Of a DNA stretch of 64,000 nt, positions 8,516-18,886 are shown piece after piece; positions within the stretch are counted from its first letter, which is position 1, and each line of letters opens with the position of its first letter. The notes under the pieces were generated by a model. It did no database searches, was not told the origin of the DNA, and was given only the letters and a program-made list of their open reading frames with translations. This DNA is from Pseudomonas fluorescens (GTDB lineage: Bacteria; Pseudomonadota; Gammaproteobacteria; Pseudomonadales; Pseudomonadaceae). The stretch lies in assembly GCF_001307155.1 (NCBI RefSeq), contig NZ_CP012830.1:4896501-4960500 (forward strand), read 5' to 3'. Both the position numbers and the translations under genes were made by a program.

Positions 8516-10036
8516 ATGATCTACGCTCAACCCGGAACACCCGGCGCCGTCGTTTCCTTCAAGTCCCGCTACGGCAATTTCATCGGCGGTGAGTTTGTCG
8601 CCCCGGTCAAAGGCCAGTACTTCACCACGACTTCACCGGTCAACGGCCAGCCAATCGCCGAGTTCCCGCGCTCCACCGCCGAAGACATCGACAAGGCCCT
8701 GGACGCTGCCCATGCCGCTGCCGACGCCTGGGGCAAGACCTCGGCTCAGGATCGCTCGCTGGTGCTGCTGAAAATCGCCGACCGCATCGAGCAGAACCTC
8801 GAAGTGCTTGCGGTGACCGAAACCTGGGACAACGGCAAGGCTGTGCGCGAAACCCTCAACGCCGATGTACCGCTGGCGGCAGACCATTTCCGCTACTTTG
8901 CCGGCTGCATCCGTGCCCAGGAAGGTGGCGCCGCCGAGATCAACGAACTGACCACCGCCTACCATTTTCACGAACCACTGGGCGTGGTCGGGCAGATCAT
9001 CCCGTGGAACTTCCCGCTGCTGATGGCCGCCTGGAAGCTCGCTCCGGCCCTGGCCGCCGGTAACTGCATCGTCCTCAAACCGGCCGAGCAGACGCCGCTG
9101 TCGATCATGGTCTTCGCCGAGTTGATCGCTGACTTGCTGCCACCGGGCGTGCTGAACATCGTCCAGGGCTTTGGCCGCGAAGCTGGCGAGGCCCTGGCCA
9201 CCAGCAAGCGTATCGCCAAGATTGCCTTCACCGGTTCCACCCCGGTCGGTTCGCACATCATGAAATGCGCCGCCGAGAACATCATCCCGTCGACCGTGGA
9301 GCTGGGCGGCAAGTCGCCGAACATTTTCTTCGCCGACATCATGCAGGCAGAGCCCGAGTTCATCGAAAAAGCTGCTGAAGGCCTGGTGCTGGCGTTCTTC
9401 AACCAGGGCGAAGTCTGCACTTGCCCGTCCCGTGCGCTGGTGCAGGAGTCGATCTACGAACCGTTCATGGCCGAGGTCATGAAGAAGATCGTCAAGATCA
9501 AACGTGGCAACCCGCTGGACACCGAGACCATGGTCGGCGCCCAGGCGTCCGAGCAGCAATACGACAAGATCCTCTCGTACCTGAAAATCGCTCAGGAGGA
9601 GGGCGCCGAGCTGCTCACCGGCGGTGCGGCCGAACGTCTTGAAGGCGACCTGTCGAGCGGCTATTACATCCAGCCGACCCTGCTCAAGGGCCACAACAAA
9701 ATGCGCGTGTTCCAGGAAGAAATCTTTGGTCCGGTGGTGGGTGTCACCACCTTCAAGGACGAAGCCGAAGCCCTGGCGATTGCCAACGACAGCGAGTTCG
9801 GCCTCGGTGCCGGTCTGTGGACCCGCGACATCAACCGCGCCTATCGCATGGGCCGGGCGATCAAGGCCGGTCGTGTCTGGACCAACTGCTACCACCTGTA
9901 CCCGGCGCACGCGGCGTTCGGTGGTTACAAGAAGTCCGGCGTTGGCCGTGAGACCCACAAAATGATGCTCGACCACTACCAACAGACCAAGAACCTGCTG
10001 GTGAGCTACGACATCAACCCGCTGGGTTTCTTCTGA
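8516..10036 (+). CDS. exaC: NAD+-dependent aldehyde dehydrogenase (ExaC/PedI)
   Basis: A 506-residue aldehyde dehydrogenase, starting at 8516 behind CAGAGG. The catalytic glutamate lies in [12 protein letters not shown] and the catalytic cysteine in [13 protein letters not shown]; the NAD-binding region includes [10 protein letters not shown] and [12 protein letters not shown]. It has no signal peptide, so it acts in the cytoplasm on aldehyde made by the periplasmic dehydrogenase. It stands 155 bp after the dehydrogenase and before the pqq genes, as in P. aeruginosa exaC. A REP pair follows its stop. Confidence 0.93.
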   Translation: MIYAQPGTPGAVVSFKSRYGNFIGGEFVAPVKGQYFTTTSPVNGQPIAEFPRSTAEDIDKALDAAHAAADAWGKTSAQDRSLVLLKIADRIEQNLEVLAVTETWDNGKAVRETLNADVPLAADHFRYFAGCIRAQEGGAAEINELTTAYHFHEPLGVVGQIIPWNFPLLMAAWKLAPALAAGNCIVLKPAEQTPLSIMVFAELIADLLPPGVLNIVQGFGREAGEALATSKRIAKIAFTGSTPVGSHIMKCAAENIIPSTVELGGKSPNIFFADIMQAEPEFIEKAAEGLVLAFFNQGEVCTCPSRALVQESIYEPFMAEVMKKIVKIKRGNPLDTETMVGAQASEQQYDKILSYLKIAQEEGAELLTGGAAERLEGDLSSGYYIQPTLLKGHNKMRVFQEEIFGPVVGVTTFKDEAEALAIANDSEFGLGAGLWTRDINRAYRMGRAIKAGRVWTNCYHLYPAHAAFGGYKKSGVGRETHKMMLDHYQQTKNLLVSYDINPLGFF

Positions 10037-10080
10037 CCTGCAACGTTAACCGCTCGTAGACGCTGCCACAGGTTCGGGCC

Positions 10081-10163
10081 AAAAGATCGCAGCCTTGCGG
10101 CAGCTCCTAAGGACTCGGGATGTACTCCCGCGATGTAGGAGCTGGCGCAGCCTGCGATCTTTT
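10081..10163. repeat. Inverted REP pair (REPIN-like) after exaC
   Basis: AAAAGATCGCAGCCTTGCGG at 10081 onward faces its near-complement ending CGCAGCCTGCGATCTTTT at 10163. Each arm holds the TAGGAGCT/AGCTCCTA core common in Pseudomonas REP sequences. The pair would form a long hairpin in the space between exaC and pqqA and may shield or end the upstream mRNA. Confidence 0.8.
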
Positions 10164-10312
10164 GATTTTCGCGTTTAACCGTCTCGGCCCTGCCTCGTGT
10201 ACCCCCTACCAAGGCACCCCGCCACCTCCTTCGAAAGTAGCATTCGGGCGTCAGTCCTCGCGTGTATTAATGCCTCTACCGGAATGCACCGGCACAAGAA
10301 GAGGATTGACCC

Positions 10313-10384
10313 ATGTGGACTAAACCCGCGTTTACCGACCTGCGTATTGGCTTCGAAGTGACGATGTATTTCGCCAATCGTTGA
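10313..10384 (+). CDS. pqqA: PQQ precursor peptide PqqA
   Basis: A 23-residue peptide beginning MWTKPAFTDLRIGFEV and ending TMYFANR. E15 and Y19 form the conserved E-x-x-x-Y pair that is cross-linked by PqqE to make pyrroloquinoline quinone. A GAGGA ribosome-binding site lies just upstream at 10301. It is the first gene of the pqq operon, 54 bp before pqqB. The 150 bp upstream, after the REP pair, should hold its promoter. Confidence 0.96.
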   Translation: MWTKPAFTDLRIGFEVTMYFANR

Positions 10385-10438
10385 TGTTCCGTCCGGCCAT
10401 CTGCACGGTGGCCGGGCCTCTTGTCGGGAGCACTGTCC

Positions 10439-11353
10439 ATGCATATCCGCATTCTTGGTTCCGCCGCCGGCGGTGGTTTTCCGCAATGGAACTGCAACTG
10501 TCGCCAGTGCAGCGGCGTGCGTAATGGCCGCCTGAAGGCGCAGCGTCGTACCCAGTCATCGATTGCCTTGAGTGACAATGGTGTGGACTGGGTCTTGTGC
10601 AATGCCTCACCGGACATCCGTACCCAACTCGAGAGCTTCGCCCCTCTGCAACCGGCGCGTCGTTTGCGTGATACGGCGATTGCCGGGGTCGTGCTGCTGG
10701 ACAGCCAGATCGACCATTGCACCGGTTTGCTCAGCCTGCGCGAAGGCTGCCCGCATCAGGTCTGGTGCACCGAGCGGGTCCATCAGGACCTGAGCAGCGG
10801 CTTCCCTTTGTTCAACATGCTCAGCCACTGGAACGGTGGTTTGCAGTGGCAGCCCATCGGGCTGGACAGTCAGCCATTCCCTATCGCGGCCTGCGCGCAT
10901 CTGCAATGGCGAGCGATCCCGTTGCGCAGCAACGCGCCACCGTATTCGCCCAATCGCGGCAACCCGCAACCGGGCGACACCATCGGCCTGTTCATCGAGG
11001 ACCTGCGCAGCGGCGCGAGCCTGTTCTATGCCCCCGGCCTGGGCGAGGTCGATACCGAGGTGCTGGGCTGGATGCAGCGCGCCGACTGCCTGCTGCTCGA
11101 CGGCACGCTGTGGCGCGACGATGAAATGCGCCTGTGCGAAGTCGGCCAGAGTCTGGGCAGCGAGATGGGCCACCTGGCGCAAAGCGGCCCCGGCGGCATG
11201 CTCGACGTGCTGGAGGGATTTCCTCGCCAACGCAAGATTCTCATCCACATCAATAACACCAACCCGATCCTCGACGAAGACTCGGCCGAACGCGCCGAAC
11301 TGACACGGCGCAACGTTGAAGTGGCCTATGACGGCATGAGCATCGAGCTGTAA
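10439..11353 (+). CDS. pqqB: PQQ biosynthesis protein PqqB (metallo-beta-lactamase fold)
   Basis: A 304-residue protein starting [20 protein letters not shown], with the CXCXXC cysteines (NCNCRQCSG) typical of PqqB. It has the metallo-hydrolase fold, in which some of the usual zinc ligands are replaced. The start at 10439 is behind GGGAG and matches the length of other PqqB proteins; a six-codon upstream extension is unlikely. PqqB is thought to hydroxylate a tyrosine-derived intermediate in PQQ synthesis. Confidence 0.95.
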   Translation: MHIRILGSAAGGGFPQWNCNCRQCSGVRNGRLKAQRRTQSSIALSDNGVDWVLCNASPDIRTQLESFAPLQPARRLRDTAIAGVVLLDSQIDHCTGLLSLREGCPHQVWCTERVHQDLSSGFPLFNMLSHWNGGLQWQPIGLDSQPFPIAACAHLQWRAIPLRSNAPPYSPNRGNPQPGDTIGLFIEDLRSGASLFYAPGLGEVDTEVLGWMQRADCLLLDGTLWRDDEMRLCEVGQSLGSEMGHLAQSGPGGMLDVLEGFPRQRKILIHINNTNPILDEDSAERAELTRRNVEVAYDGMSIEL

Positions 11354-11376
11354 GAGCGGAGACCGCTGCGCGGTCT

Positions 11377-11466
11377 ATCGCGGGCAAGCCTTGCTCCTAC
11401 GAGACCTTTGGCGAGCGCGCAAATGGCGTGCGACGCAATACTGTAGGAGCAAGGCTTGCCCGCGAT
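11377..11466. repeat. Inverted REP pair between pqqB and pqqC
   Basis: ATCGCGGGCAAGCCTTGCTC (arm 11377-11400) and its exact 24-base reverse complement (11443-11466) enclose 42 bases. It lies inside the pqq operon and could lower or adjust expression of pqqCDE relative to pqqAB. Confidence 0.9.
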
Positions 11467-11518
11467 GAGGCCAGAGCAAACACCACAGAATCCAACGGTT
11501 ATTCCCCGGAGAACCGAA

Positions 11519-12271
11519 ATGACTGACACACCACTGGCTCCCGCCGAGTTCGAACAGGCACTGCGTGCCAAGGGCGCCTATTACCACATTCACCATCCGT
11601 TCCATCAGGCGATGTACGCTGGGCGCGCCACGCGTGAACAGATCCAGGGCTGGGTCGCCAATCGTTTTTATTATCAGCTCAACATTCCGCTCAAGGATGC
11701 GGCGATTCTGGCCAACTGCCCGGATCGCGAGGTGCGTCGGGAGTGGCTGCAACGCCTGGTCGATCACGACGGCGTGCCCGGCAGCGAGGGTGGAATCGAG
11801 GCCTGGCTGCGGCTGGGGGAGGCGGTGGGCATCGCGCGTGAGCGGATGCTGTCCCAGGAAATGGTCCTGCCGGGGGTGCGCTTTGCGGTGGATGCCTACG
11901 TCAACTTCGCCCGCCGCGCCTGTTGGCAGGAGGCCGCCAGCAGTTCGCTCACTGAGCTCTTTGCACCGCAGATCCATCAATCCCGACTCGACGCCTGGCC
12001 GCAGCACTACCCGTGGATCGACCCTGCCGGCTACCAGTATTTCCGCACACGCCTGAGTCAGGCGCGGCGTGATGTCGAACATGGCTTGCGCATTACCCTG
12101 GCGCATTACGTCACGCGTGAGGGGCAGCAGCGGATGCTGGAGATTCTGCAGTTCAAGCTCGACGTACTGTGGAGCATGCTCGATGCCATGAGCATGGCCT
12201 ATGAACTGGAACGTCCGCCGTACCACAGCGTCACCCGCGAGGCGGTCTGGCATCGGGGGATCATCCTGTGA
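11519..12271 (+). CDS. pqqC: Pyrroloquinoline-quinone synthase PqqC
   Basis: A 250-residue all-helical oxidase that carries out the last ring closure and oxidation to PQQ. Family features seen are [19 protein letters not shown] near the N-terminus, [20 protein letters not shown] and the C-terminal [11 protein letters not shown]. The start at 11519 follows CGGAGAACCGAA and matches the usual length; a longer reading begins inside the REP pair. It ends in a GTGA overlap with pqqD. Confidence 0.95.
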   Translation: MTDTPLAPAEFEQALRAKGAYYHIHHPFHQAMYAGRATREQIQGWVANRFYYQLNIPLKDAAILANCPDREVRREWLQRLVDHDGVPGSEGGIEAWLRLGEAVGIARERMLSQEMVLPGVRFAVDAYVNFARRACWQEAASSSLTELFAPQIHQSRLDAWPQHYPWIDPAGYQYFRTRLSQARRDVEHGLRITLAHYVTREGQQRMLEILQFKLDVLWSMLDAMSMAYELERPPYHSVTREAVWHRGIIL

Positions 12272-12540
12272 GCGGCATCGAACGTCACCTGCAACCGGCA
12301 CTGCGCCGTGGCTTTCGCCTGCAATGGGAAGCACGTCAGGATTGCCATGTGCTGCTCTACCCGGAAGGCATGATCAAACTCAATCGCAGTGCCGGCGAGA
12401 TCCTCAGCCTGGTGGACGGTCAGCGCAATGTGGCGTCGATCATCGAGCTGCTGTCGGCGCGTTTCCCCGAGGTGCCGGGGATCGATGAAGATGTGCTGGC
12501 GTTCCTGGAGGTGGCCCATGCTCAATACTGGATCGAATGA
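12268..12540 (+). CDS. pqqD: PQQ chaperone PqqD
   Basis: A 90-residue peptide chaperone that presents PqqA to the radical-SAM enzyme PqqE. It begins at a GTG that overlaps the pqqC stop (GTGA, 12268-12271), so translation is coupled. Family features are the N-terminal [30 protein letters not shown] and the D-G-Q-R-N-V turn. It overlaps pqqE by 23 bases. Confidence 0.95.
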   Translation: MSGIERHLQPALRRGFRLQWEARQDCHVLLYPEGMIKLNRSAGEILSLVDGQRNVASIIELLSARFPEVPGIDEDVLAFLEVAHAQYWIE

Positions 12541-13660
12541 CCCGCGTCCGGGTCCGCCGCTGTGGCTGCTGGCGGAACTGACTTATCGCTGCCCGTTGCA
12601 GTGCCCGTATTGTTCCAACCCCCTGGACTTCGCCCGGCACGGTGAGGAATTGAGCACCGCCGAGTGGATCCGCGTGTTCCGCGAGGCACGGGACATGGGC
12701 GCTGCGCAACTGGGGTTTTCCGGTGGCGAACCGCTGGTACGCCAGGACCTGGCCGAGCTGATCAAGGCCGCCCGGGACATGGGCTACTACACCAACCTCA
12801 TCACCTCGGGGATCGGCCTGACCACGCGCAAGGTCCGGCAGTTCAAGGAGGCCGGACTGGACCATATCCAGATCAGCTTCCAGGCCGCCGACGAGGCGGT
12901 CAACAACATGCTCGCCGGCTCGCGCAAGGCATTCGCCCAGAAGCTGGCCATGGCCCGGGCGGTGAAGGCCCAGGGCTATCCGATGGTGCTGAACTTCGTC
13001 ACCCATCGGCACAACATCGACCAGATCGGACAGATCATCGAGCTGTGCCTGGAGCTGGAGGCGGATTTCGTCGAGTTGGCCACCTGCCAGTTCTACGGTT
13101 GGGCCGAACTCAACCGCGTCGGCCTGTTGCCGACCCGTGAGCAGTTGCAGCGTGCCGAACGCATCACCAACGAGTATCGCCAGCGCCTGGAGCAGCAGGG
13201 TCACCCCTGCAAGCTGATCTTCGTCACCCCGGACTACTACGAAGAACGCCCCAAGACCTGCATGAACGGCTGGGCCAACCTGTTTCTCGATATCACCCCG
13301 GACGGCACCGCGTTGCCGTGCCATAGCGCCCGGCAGTTGCCGGTGCAGTTTCCCAATGTGCGCGACCACAGCATCGAGCACATCTGGAACGACTCCTTCG
13401 GTTTCAATCGCTTTCGCGGCGATGAGTGGATGACCGAGCCCTGTCGTTCCTGCGATGAAAAACACCAGGACCTGGGTGGCTGCCGTTGCCAGGCGTTCAT
13501 GCTCACCGGCGATGCCGCGAATGCGGACCCGGTGTGCAGCAAGTCACCGCACCATGGCAAGATCCTCGAGGCCCGCCGGCAAGCCGAAGCGCCGGGGCAG
13601 GGGATCGAGCAGCTGACCTTGCGCAACGAGAAGGCGTCGCAGTTGATCTTTCGCGGCTGA
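12518..13660 (+). CDS. pqqE: PqqA peptide cyclase PqqE (radical SAM)
   Basis: A 380-residue radical-SAM enzyme. The start is 12518, behind GGAGG, giving an N-terminus [20 protein letters not shown]. The [4Fe-4S] motif is C25-x3-C29-x2-C32 (RCPLQCPYC) and the GGEP motif follows in [12 protein letters not shown]. The C-terminal SPASM cysteines are visible in [27 protein letters not shown] and GGCRCQAF. It joins the Glu and Tyr side chains of PqqA. No pqqF, pqqG or pqqH protease gene follows here. Confidence 0.96.
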   Translation: MLNTGSNDPRPGPPLWLLAELTYRCPLQCPYCSNPLDFARHGEELSTAEWIRVFREARDMGAAQLGFSGGEPLVRQDLAELIKAARDMGYYTNLITSGIGLTTRKVRQFKEAGLDHIQISFQAADEAVNNMLAGSRKAFAQKLAMARAVKAQGYPMVLNFVTHRHNIDQIGQIIELCLELEADFVELATCQFYGWAELNRVGLLPTREQLQRAERITNEYRQRLEQQGHPCKLIFVTPDYYEERPKTCMNGWANLFLDITPDGTALPCHSARQLPVQFPNVRDHSIEHIWNDSFGFNRFRGDEWMTEPCRSCDEKHQDLGGCRCQAFMLTGDAANADPVCSKSPHHGKILEARRQAEAPGQGIEQLTLRNEKASQLIFRG

Positions 13661-13750
13661 GGCGCGGACTACCCTTTGGTCTGATTGCATTCGCAGCGGG
13701 ATGCTTTAGGCTGGCTATTACCTTCTAAAACAATAAAAACAGGCTTTCCA

Positions 13751-14914
13751 ATGAGCCAGAATCTTAGCCAGCTGCGTAAATTCGTTTCGCCTGAAATCAT
13801 CTTCGGTGCCGGCTGCCGGCATAACGTCGGCAACTATGCCAAGACCTTCGGCGCGCGCAAGGTGTTGGTGGTCAGCGACCCCGGCGTGATCGCTGCCGGT
13901 TGGGTCGCCGATGTCGAGGCCAGCCTGCAGGCCCTCGGCATCGACTATTGCCTGTACAGCGCCGTGTCGCCCAACCCGCGGGTCGAAGAAGTCATGCTGG
14001 GGGCCGAAATCTACCGTGAAAACCACTGCGATGTGATCGTCGCCGTAGGCGGCGGCAGCCCCATGGACTGTGGCAAGGGCATCGGCATCGTCGTTGCCCA
14101 CGGTCGCAGCATTCTCGAGTTCGAGGGCGTGGACATGATCCGTGTACCGAGCCCGCCGCTGATCCTGATCCCCACCACCGCCGGCACCTCGGCGGATGTT
14201 TCGCAGTTCGTGATCATCTCCAACCAGCAGGAGCGGATGAAGTTCTCCATCGTCAGCAAGGCGGTGGTGCCGGACGTTTCGCTGATTGACCCGGAAACCA
14301 CCCTGAGCATGGACCCGTTTCTGTCGGCCTGTACCGGCATCGATGCCCTGGTGCACGCTATCGAGGCATTCGTCTCCACCGGTCACGGCCCGTTGACCGA
14401 CCCGCATGCGCTGGAGGCCATGCGGCTGATCAACGGCAATCTGGTACAGATGATCGCCAACCCGACAGATATCGCCCTGCGCGAAAAGATCATGCTGGGC
14501 AGCATGCAGGCCGGCCTGGCGTTCTCCAACGCGATTCTCGGTGCGGTGCACGCCATGTCGCACAGCCTGGGCGGTTTCCTCGACCTGCCTCATGGCTTGT
14601 GCAACGCGGTGCTGGTGGAACATGTCGTGGCGTTCAATTACAGCTCGGCACCGGAGCGTTTCAAAGTGATTGCCGAGACCTTTGGCATCGACTGCCGCGG
14701 CCTCAATCATCGGCAGATCTGTGGGCGTTTGGTGGAGCACCTGATCGCGCTGAAACACGCCATCGGTTTCCACGAAACCCTGGGCCTGCACGGAGTCGGC
14801 ACGTCTGACATTCCGTTCCTGTCCCAGCATGCGATGGATGACCCGTGCATTCTCACCAACCCCCGCGAGTCGAGCCAGCGTGATGTCGAGGTCGTCTATG
14901 GCGAAGCCCTCTGA
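13751..14914 (+). CDS. ercA: Iron-containing alcohol dehydrogenase (ErcA type)
   Basis: A 387-residue group III alcohol dehydrogenase. The nucleotide-binding GGGS motif is in VAVGGGSPMDCGKG, and metal ligands are expected in IDALVHAIEAF, GAVHAMSHSLGG and LDLPHGLCNAVL. In P. aeruginosa the equivalent gene next to pqq (ercA) takes part in regulation of the ethanol-oxidation genes with the ErcS kinases. Here the kinase gene overlaps its end by 17 bases, which suggests a joint sensing role. The substrate is unknown. Confidence 0.9.
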   Translation: MSQNLSQLRKFVSPEIIFGAGCRHNVGNYAKTFGARKVLVVSDPGVIAAGWVADVEASLQALGIDYCLYSAVSPNPRVEEVMLGAEIYRENHCDVIVAVGGGSPMDCGKGIGIVVAHGRSILEFEGVDMIRVPSPPLILIPTTAGTSADVSQFVIISNQQERMKFSIVSKAVVPDVSLIDPETTLSMDPFLSACTGIDALVHAIEAFVSTGHGPLTDPHALEAMRLINGNLVQMIANPTDIALREKIMLGSMQAGLAFSNAILGAVHAMSHSLGGFLDLPHGLCNAVLVEHVVAFNYSSAPERFKVIAETFGIDCRGLNHRQICGRLVEHLIALKHAIGFHETLGLHGVGTSDIPFLSQHAMDDPCILTNPRESSQRDVEVVYGEAL

Positions 14915-16625
14915 CGAGCAACAGCGGGCGCTGACCGGATTGCTGGGGCTGGGCAATCATTCGGCGCGCAAGAGTCATTACCCGGAGCTGGCGGCCCGTC
15001 TCGACGAGCTGGAAGCCGAACGCAACCGCTACAAATGGTTGTTCGAAAACGCTGTCCACGGAATTTTCCAGGCCAGCCTGCAACAGGGCATGCTCGCCGC
15101 CAACCCGGCGCTGGCGCACATGCTGGGTTACGAGACGCCTCAGGAAGTGCTGTTCTCCCGGGCCGATCTGGCAAGCCAGTTGTTCGTCGGCGATGCGCAG
15201 GAAGTGCAGGACATCGCTGAGACCCTGCAAGCTCAACGCAGCCTGCTGGGTTATGAAACCCAGCTGCGACGCAAGGACGGCAGCCACATCGATGTGTTGA
15301 TGAACCTGCTGCTCAAGCCGGATCAGGAGGGCCTGGTGGAAGGTTTTGTCGCCGATATCACCGAGCGCAAATTGGCCCAGCAACGCTTGCAGACGCTCAA
15401 CGATGAGCTGGAACAAAGGGTCACCGCGCGCACCGATGAACTGCTCGAAGCCAACCGCAACCTGCAACAGCAGATCGCCCAGCGTGAGCAGGTCGAACAG
15501 GCCTTGCGCGATGCCCGGGATGCAGCGCAGGCAGCCAACAACAGCAAGGACAAATATCTCGCCGCCGCCAGCCACGACCTGCTGCAACCGTTGAACGCGG
15601 CGCGCCTGCTGATTTCCACTTTACGCGAACGCCCGTTGCCCAGTGTTGAACAGGTGCTGGTCGAACGCACCCATCAGGCACTGGAAGGCGCCGAAGACCT
15701 GCTCACCGATCTGCTGGATATTTCCCGTCTCGATCAGGCCGCGGTCAAGCCGGACATAGCCCTGTATCGCCTCGATGAACTGCTGGGCCCGTTGGTCTCG
15801 GAGTTCCAGTCGGTGGCCGGAGCGGCCGGGTTGAACCTGCGGGTACACATGGGCAATTTTGCCATCCACACCGACCTGCGGCTGATGTCGCGGATCATCC
15901 GTAACTTGCTCAGCAATGCCTGTCGCTACACCGAGCAGGGCAGCATCCTGCTGGGCGCCCGGCGACGTGGCAAGAACCTGCGCCTGGAAGTCTGGGACAC
16001 TGGTCGCGGTATTCCGGCCGACCGTCTGGACTCGATTTTCCTGGAGTTCAACCAGTTGGACGTCGGACGTGCCGCCGACCGCAAGGGCGTCGGGTTGGGG
16101 CTGGCTATCGTCGAGCGTATCGCGAGAATTCTCGAGCACAAGGTCGAGGTCCGCTCGTTGCCGGGACGCGGCTCGATGTTCAGCATTCAGGTGCCGATCG
16201 GCGAGCAAGTGCCGCTGCCCATCCATCAGGCGGCGCCGCAGCCGAGTACCGGCAACCCTCTGCCGGGCCGTCGTTTGCTGGTGCTGGATAACGAAGTGAG
16301 CATCCTCGAGAGCATGAGCGCATTGCTCGGCCAGTGGGGCTGCGAGGTGGTGACGGCAACCGACGAGAGCGGTGCGCTGCTGGCCTTGCAGGGGCGGGCG
16401 CCGGAATTGATTCTGGCGGATTTCCATCTCGACCATGGGGTCATCGGCTGCGACGTGATTCGCCACCTGCGCGAGCATTTCGCCGCCGCCATTCCCGCCG
16501 TGATCATCACCGCAGACCGCAGCGATCAGTGTCGCCGCTCCTTGCAACGACTCGGCGCGCCGCTGCTGAACAAACCGGTCAAACCCGGAAAGCTGCGAGC
16601 GGCGTTGAGTCAGTTGCTTGGGTAG
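14898..16625 (+). CDS. ercS: Hybrid PAS sensor histidine kinase (ErcS type)
   Basis: A 575-residue soluble kinase. A PAS domain lies at about 45-155, a coiled coil at about 155-215, HisKA with phospho-acceptor H226 in AAASHDLLQPLNAARL, HATPase with N340 (LLSNACRYT), DTGRGIP and GLGLAI motifs, and a C-terminal receiver with D508 (ILADFHLDHG). No membrane segment is seen, so it probably senses a cytoplasmic signal. The start at 14898 lies inside ercA. The linked response regulator at the left end of the window is a candidate target, but hybrid kinases may also signal through a phosphotransfer protein. Confidence 0.88.
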   Translation: MAKPSDEQQRALTGLLGLGNHSARKSHYPELAARLDELEAERNRYKWLFENAVHGIFQASLQQGMLAANPALAHMLGYETPQEVLFSRADLASQLFVGDAQEVQDIAETLQAQRSLLGYETQLRRKDGSHIDVLMNLLLKPDQEGLVEGFVADITERKLAQQRLQTLNDELEQRVTARTDELLEANRNLQQQIAQREQVEQALRDARDAAQAANNSKDKYLAAASHDLLQPLNAARLLISTLRERPLPSVEQVLVERTHQALEGAEDLLTDLLDISRLDQAAVKPDIALYRLDELLGPLVSEFQSVAGAAGLNLRVHMGNFAIHTDLRLMSRIIRNLLSNACRYTEQGSILLGARRRGKNLRLEVWDTGRGIPADRLDSIFLEFNQLDVGRAADRKGVGLGLAIVERIARILEHKVEVRSLPGRGSMFSIQVPIGEQVPLPIHQAAPQPSTGNPLPGRRLLVLDNEVSILESMSALLGQWGCEVVTATDESGALLALQGRAPELILADFHLDHGVIGCDVIRHLREHFAAAIPAVIITADRSDQCRRSLQRLGAPLLNKPVKPGKLRAALSQLLG

Positions 16626-16731
16626 CGCCCGATCCGAGCTCTGCTTTCGATCAAGCGATCAAGCCGGCCCGATAGAAATCTCCAGCGGTCGTTAAGCGCG
16701 ATCGCCAGCGTCTCTTGGCCATTTGATGACG

Positions 16732-16945
16732 TCATTGATCGATACGGATTTTCGGTGTGACGGACATACCGACTCGCAGCTTCGCCGCAGCGGGCTGATC
16801 GGGATCGATGCGAATGCGCACAGGCAAGCGCTGCCCTGGCTTTTTCCAGATCAGCTTTCAGAACGTCCACTTGCTGCCGGGCAGCCTGTTGCTGCGCTTG
16901 CGCAGTTCCCGACCCGTCAGTAGCCAGATTGCGATAACGCACATG
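16732..16945 (-). pseudogene. Decayed HlyD/EmrA-type membrane-fusion protein remnant
   Basis: The minus strand first reads QQQVDVLKADLEKARA-like coiled-coil sequence (about 16925-16830). After a shift of frame it reads LPVRIRIDPDQPAAAKLRVG followed by MSVTPKIRIDQ and a stop at 16732. These are the internal coil and the C-terminus of an EmrA-like efflux adaptor, with the middle missing. No start or full frame remains. The rest of 16626-17098 holds no other gene; its right part should contain the promoter of the secretion operon. Confidence 0.6.
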
Positions 16946-17098
16946 ATTGACTCCGGTCAGCTTGTATCTTGAACTCTTCACCGACGGGGCTTGGCAGGGA
17001 TAGTTCTGGTTGCCTGAGGCGATATCGCCAATTGCTACGCACAGTCGTTTGGCATGATCTAATCTCCACGAAAGATGACTTTTCTATCAGGAGTTTCA

Positions 17099-18886
17099 AT
17101 GCGAAGCCCACCTGAAAATAGTCTGCAAAATGCGTTGAAAGCCTGTAGGAGCAGCTTTGTTTCCGTTGGTTTTTTCAGCTTATTCATTAACGCATTAATG
17201 CTTGTTCCTACTTTCTATATGCTTCAGGTGTATGGGCGAGTGATAACCAGCGGAAGTCTGACCACCCTGGCAATGCTGACGCTGATCATGACCGGACTGG
17301 TGGTCACGCTCGGCTCCCTGGAGTGGGTTCGTTCGCGCATCATGGTTCGGGTCAGTACACGGCTGGATGTGTTGCTGAGCCGCCAAGTCTATAAGGCCAG
17401 TTTCAAACGGGCTCTGGAAAGTGGCGGCATGGATGCTTCGGCCCAGTCGCTCAACGACTTGACGGGCTTGAGACAGTTTCTCACCGGTAATGGATTGTTC
17501 GCCTTTTTCGATGCGCCCTGGTTGCCTATCTATATCGCTGTGATGTTCCTGTTTCATCCCTGGTTTGGCTGGGTAGCGATAGGCAGTGCGCTGTTGTTGT
17601 TACTGCTTGCGTTTATCAATGAGAAATTGACAGGGCCGGCGCTCGCTCAGGCTAACAAGGAACATATAAGCGCGACGCTCCATACCACTAAAAATCTGCG
17701 TAATGCTGAAGTCATCGAGTCCATGGGCATGCTTGAAACCCTTATGGACCGTTGGGCGCGCCGGCAAAGAAACGTCCTTTTTCTGCAGGCCTGGGCGAGC
17801 GATCGGGGTGCCATAGTCAGCACGCTTTCCAGGTCCTTCCGGATCCTGGTGCAATCATTGATCCTTGGCCTGGGGGCGTACCTGGCCGTGGATCATCAGG
17901 TGGGGGCCGGCATGGTGTTTGCCGGGTCCGTACTGCTAGGGCGCGCATTGGCCCCCATCGATTTGATCATCGGCAGCTGGAAGGGCTTTATTGCGGCCCG
18001 CTCGCAGTACGGTCGTCTCAGCGACATTCTCGGCAAACAGCAGGCTCAACCCGAACGTATGTCGTTGCCTGCGCCTCAGGGGCACGTGCAAGTAGAAAAT
18101 TTAATCGTCGCGGCGCCCGGCTCGAAAACTCCGATCATCAAAAACATGAGTTTCAGCGTACCTGCCGGTTGTGTTGTCGGAATCATCGGTCCAAGTGCCG
18201 CGGGCAAGTCCACCCTGGCCAGGGCATTGATGGGGGTCTGGGTGCCGCTGCATGGTGTGGTTCGGCTCGATGGTGCGGACATCAGCGCGTGGGACAAACA
18301 TGAGCTTGGGCCGTATATAGGTTACTTGCCCCAGGACATTGAATTATTCGAAGGCAGCATCAGCGAGAACATTGCCCGCTTCGCCGAGGTCGATTCCGAG
18401 AAGGTCGTTCTGGCTGCCAGGTCGGCTGGCGTTCACGAAATGATTTTGATGTTGCCGGATGGCTATGACACCGTCATTGGCAGCGATGGCTTCACGCTTT
18501 CGGCAGGGCAGCGCCAACGCGTAGGCCTGGCCCGTGCCCTGTATGGCAACCCGCGACTGATTATCCTCGATGAGCCCAACTCCAATCTCGACGATGTCGG
18601 TGATCGCGCCCTGGCGGCGGCCATCCAGCAGCTCAAGCTGACAGGCGCAACCGTTTTTGTGATTACGCACCGAACCAACATCGTGTCCCAACTTGACCGG
18701 CTCATGGTGATGAACGGTGGAGCTATCAGTCTCTATGGGCCACGCAAGAACGTGCTGGACGAACTAAACGCGCAGCAGCAGCAGGCGCAAAAGCATGCCG
18801 CGCAAGCAGCCGTCGCAAGTACGGCTTCGGTTGCTACCGGTAAGGGCGATGTCGATGAATCGTACGATTCCCAGTCATCAAATTGA
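17099..18886 (+). CDS. Type I secretion ABC transporter/ATPase (PrtD/AprD family)
   Basis: A 595-residue half-transporter. The start at 17099 is set by CAGGAG seven bases upstream. The N-terminal half has several membrane segments (for example FFSLFINALMLVPTFYML) and no C39 peptidase domain. The C-terminal ATPase has Walker A GPSAAGKST, Q-loop GYLPQDIELF, signature LSAGQRQR, Walker B LIILDEPNSNLD and switch H in VITHRTN. It energises export of unfolded proteins with C-terminal signals. It overlaps the membrane-fusion gene by 32 bases. The likely cargo is the repeat protein at 22900-27432. Confidence 0.92.
   Translation: MRSPPENSLQNALKACRSSFVSVGFFSLFINALMLVPTFYMLQVYGRVITSGSLTTLAMLTLIMTGLVVTLGSLEWVRSRIMVRVSTRLDVLLSRQVYKASFKRALESGGMDASAQSLNDLTGLRQFLTGNGLFAFFDAPWLPIYIAVMFLFHPWFGWVAIGSALLLLLLAFINEKLTGPALAQANKEHISATLHTTKNLRNAEVIESMGMLETLMDRWARRQRNVLFLQAWASDRGAIVSTLSRSFRILVQSLILGLGAYLAVDHQVGAGMVFAGSVLLGRALAPIDLIIGSWKGFIAARSQYGRLSDILGKQQAQPERMSLPAPQGHVQVENLIVAAPGSKTPIIKNMSFSVPAGCVVGIIGPSAAGKSTLARALMGVWVPLHGVVRLDGADISAWDKHELGPYIGYLPQDIELFEGSISENIARFAEVDSEKVVLAARSAGVHEMILMLPDGYDTVIGSDGFTLSAGQRQRVGLARALYGNPRLIILDEPNSNLDDVGDRALAAAIQQLKLTGATVFVITHRTNIVSQLDRLMVMNGGAISLYGPRKNVLDELNAQQQQAQKHAAQAAVASTASVATGKGDVDESYDSQSSN

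Noticed and set aside
17142-17156. A REP core (GTAGGAGC) inside the type I ABC gene
   Set aside because: It lies in coding sequence without an inverted partner, so chance is more likely.
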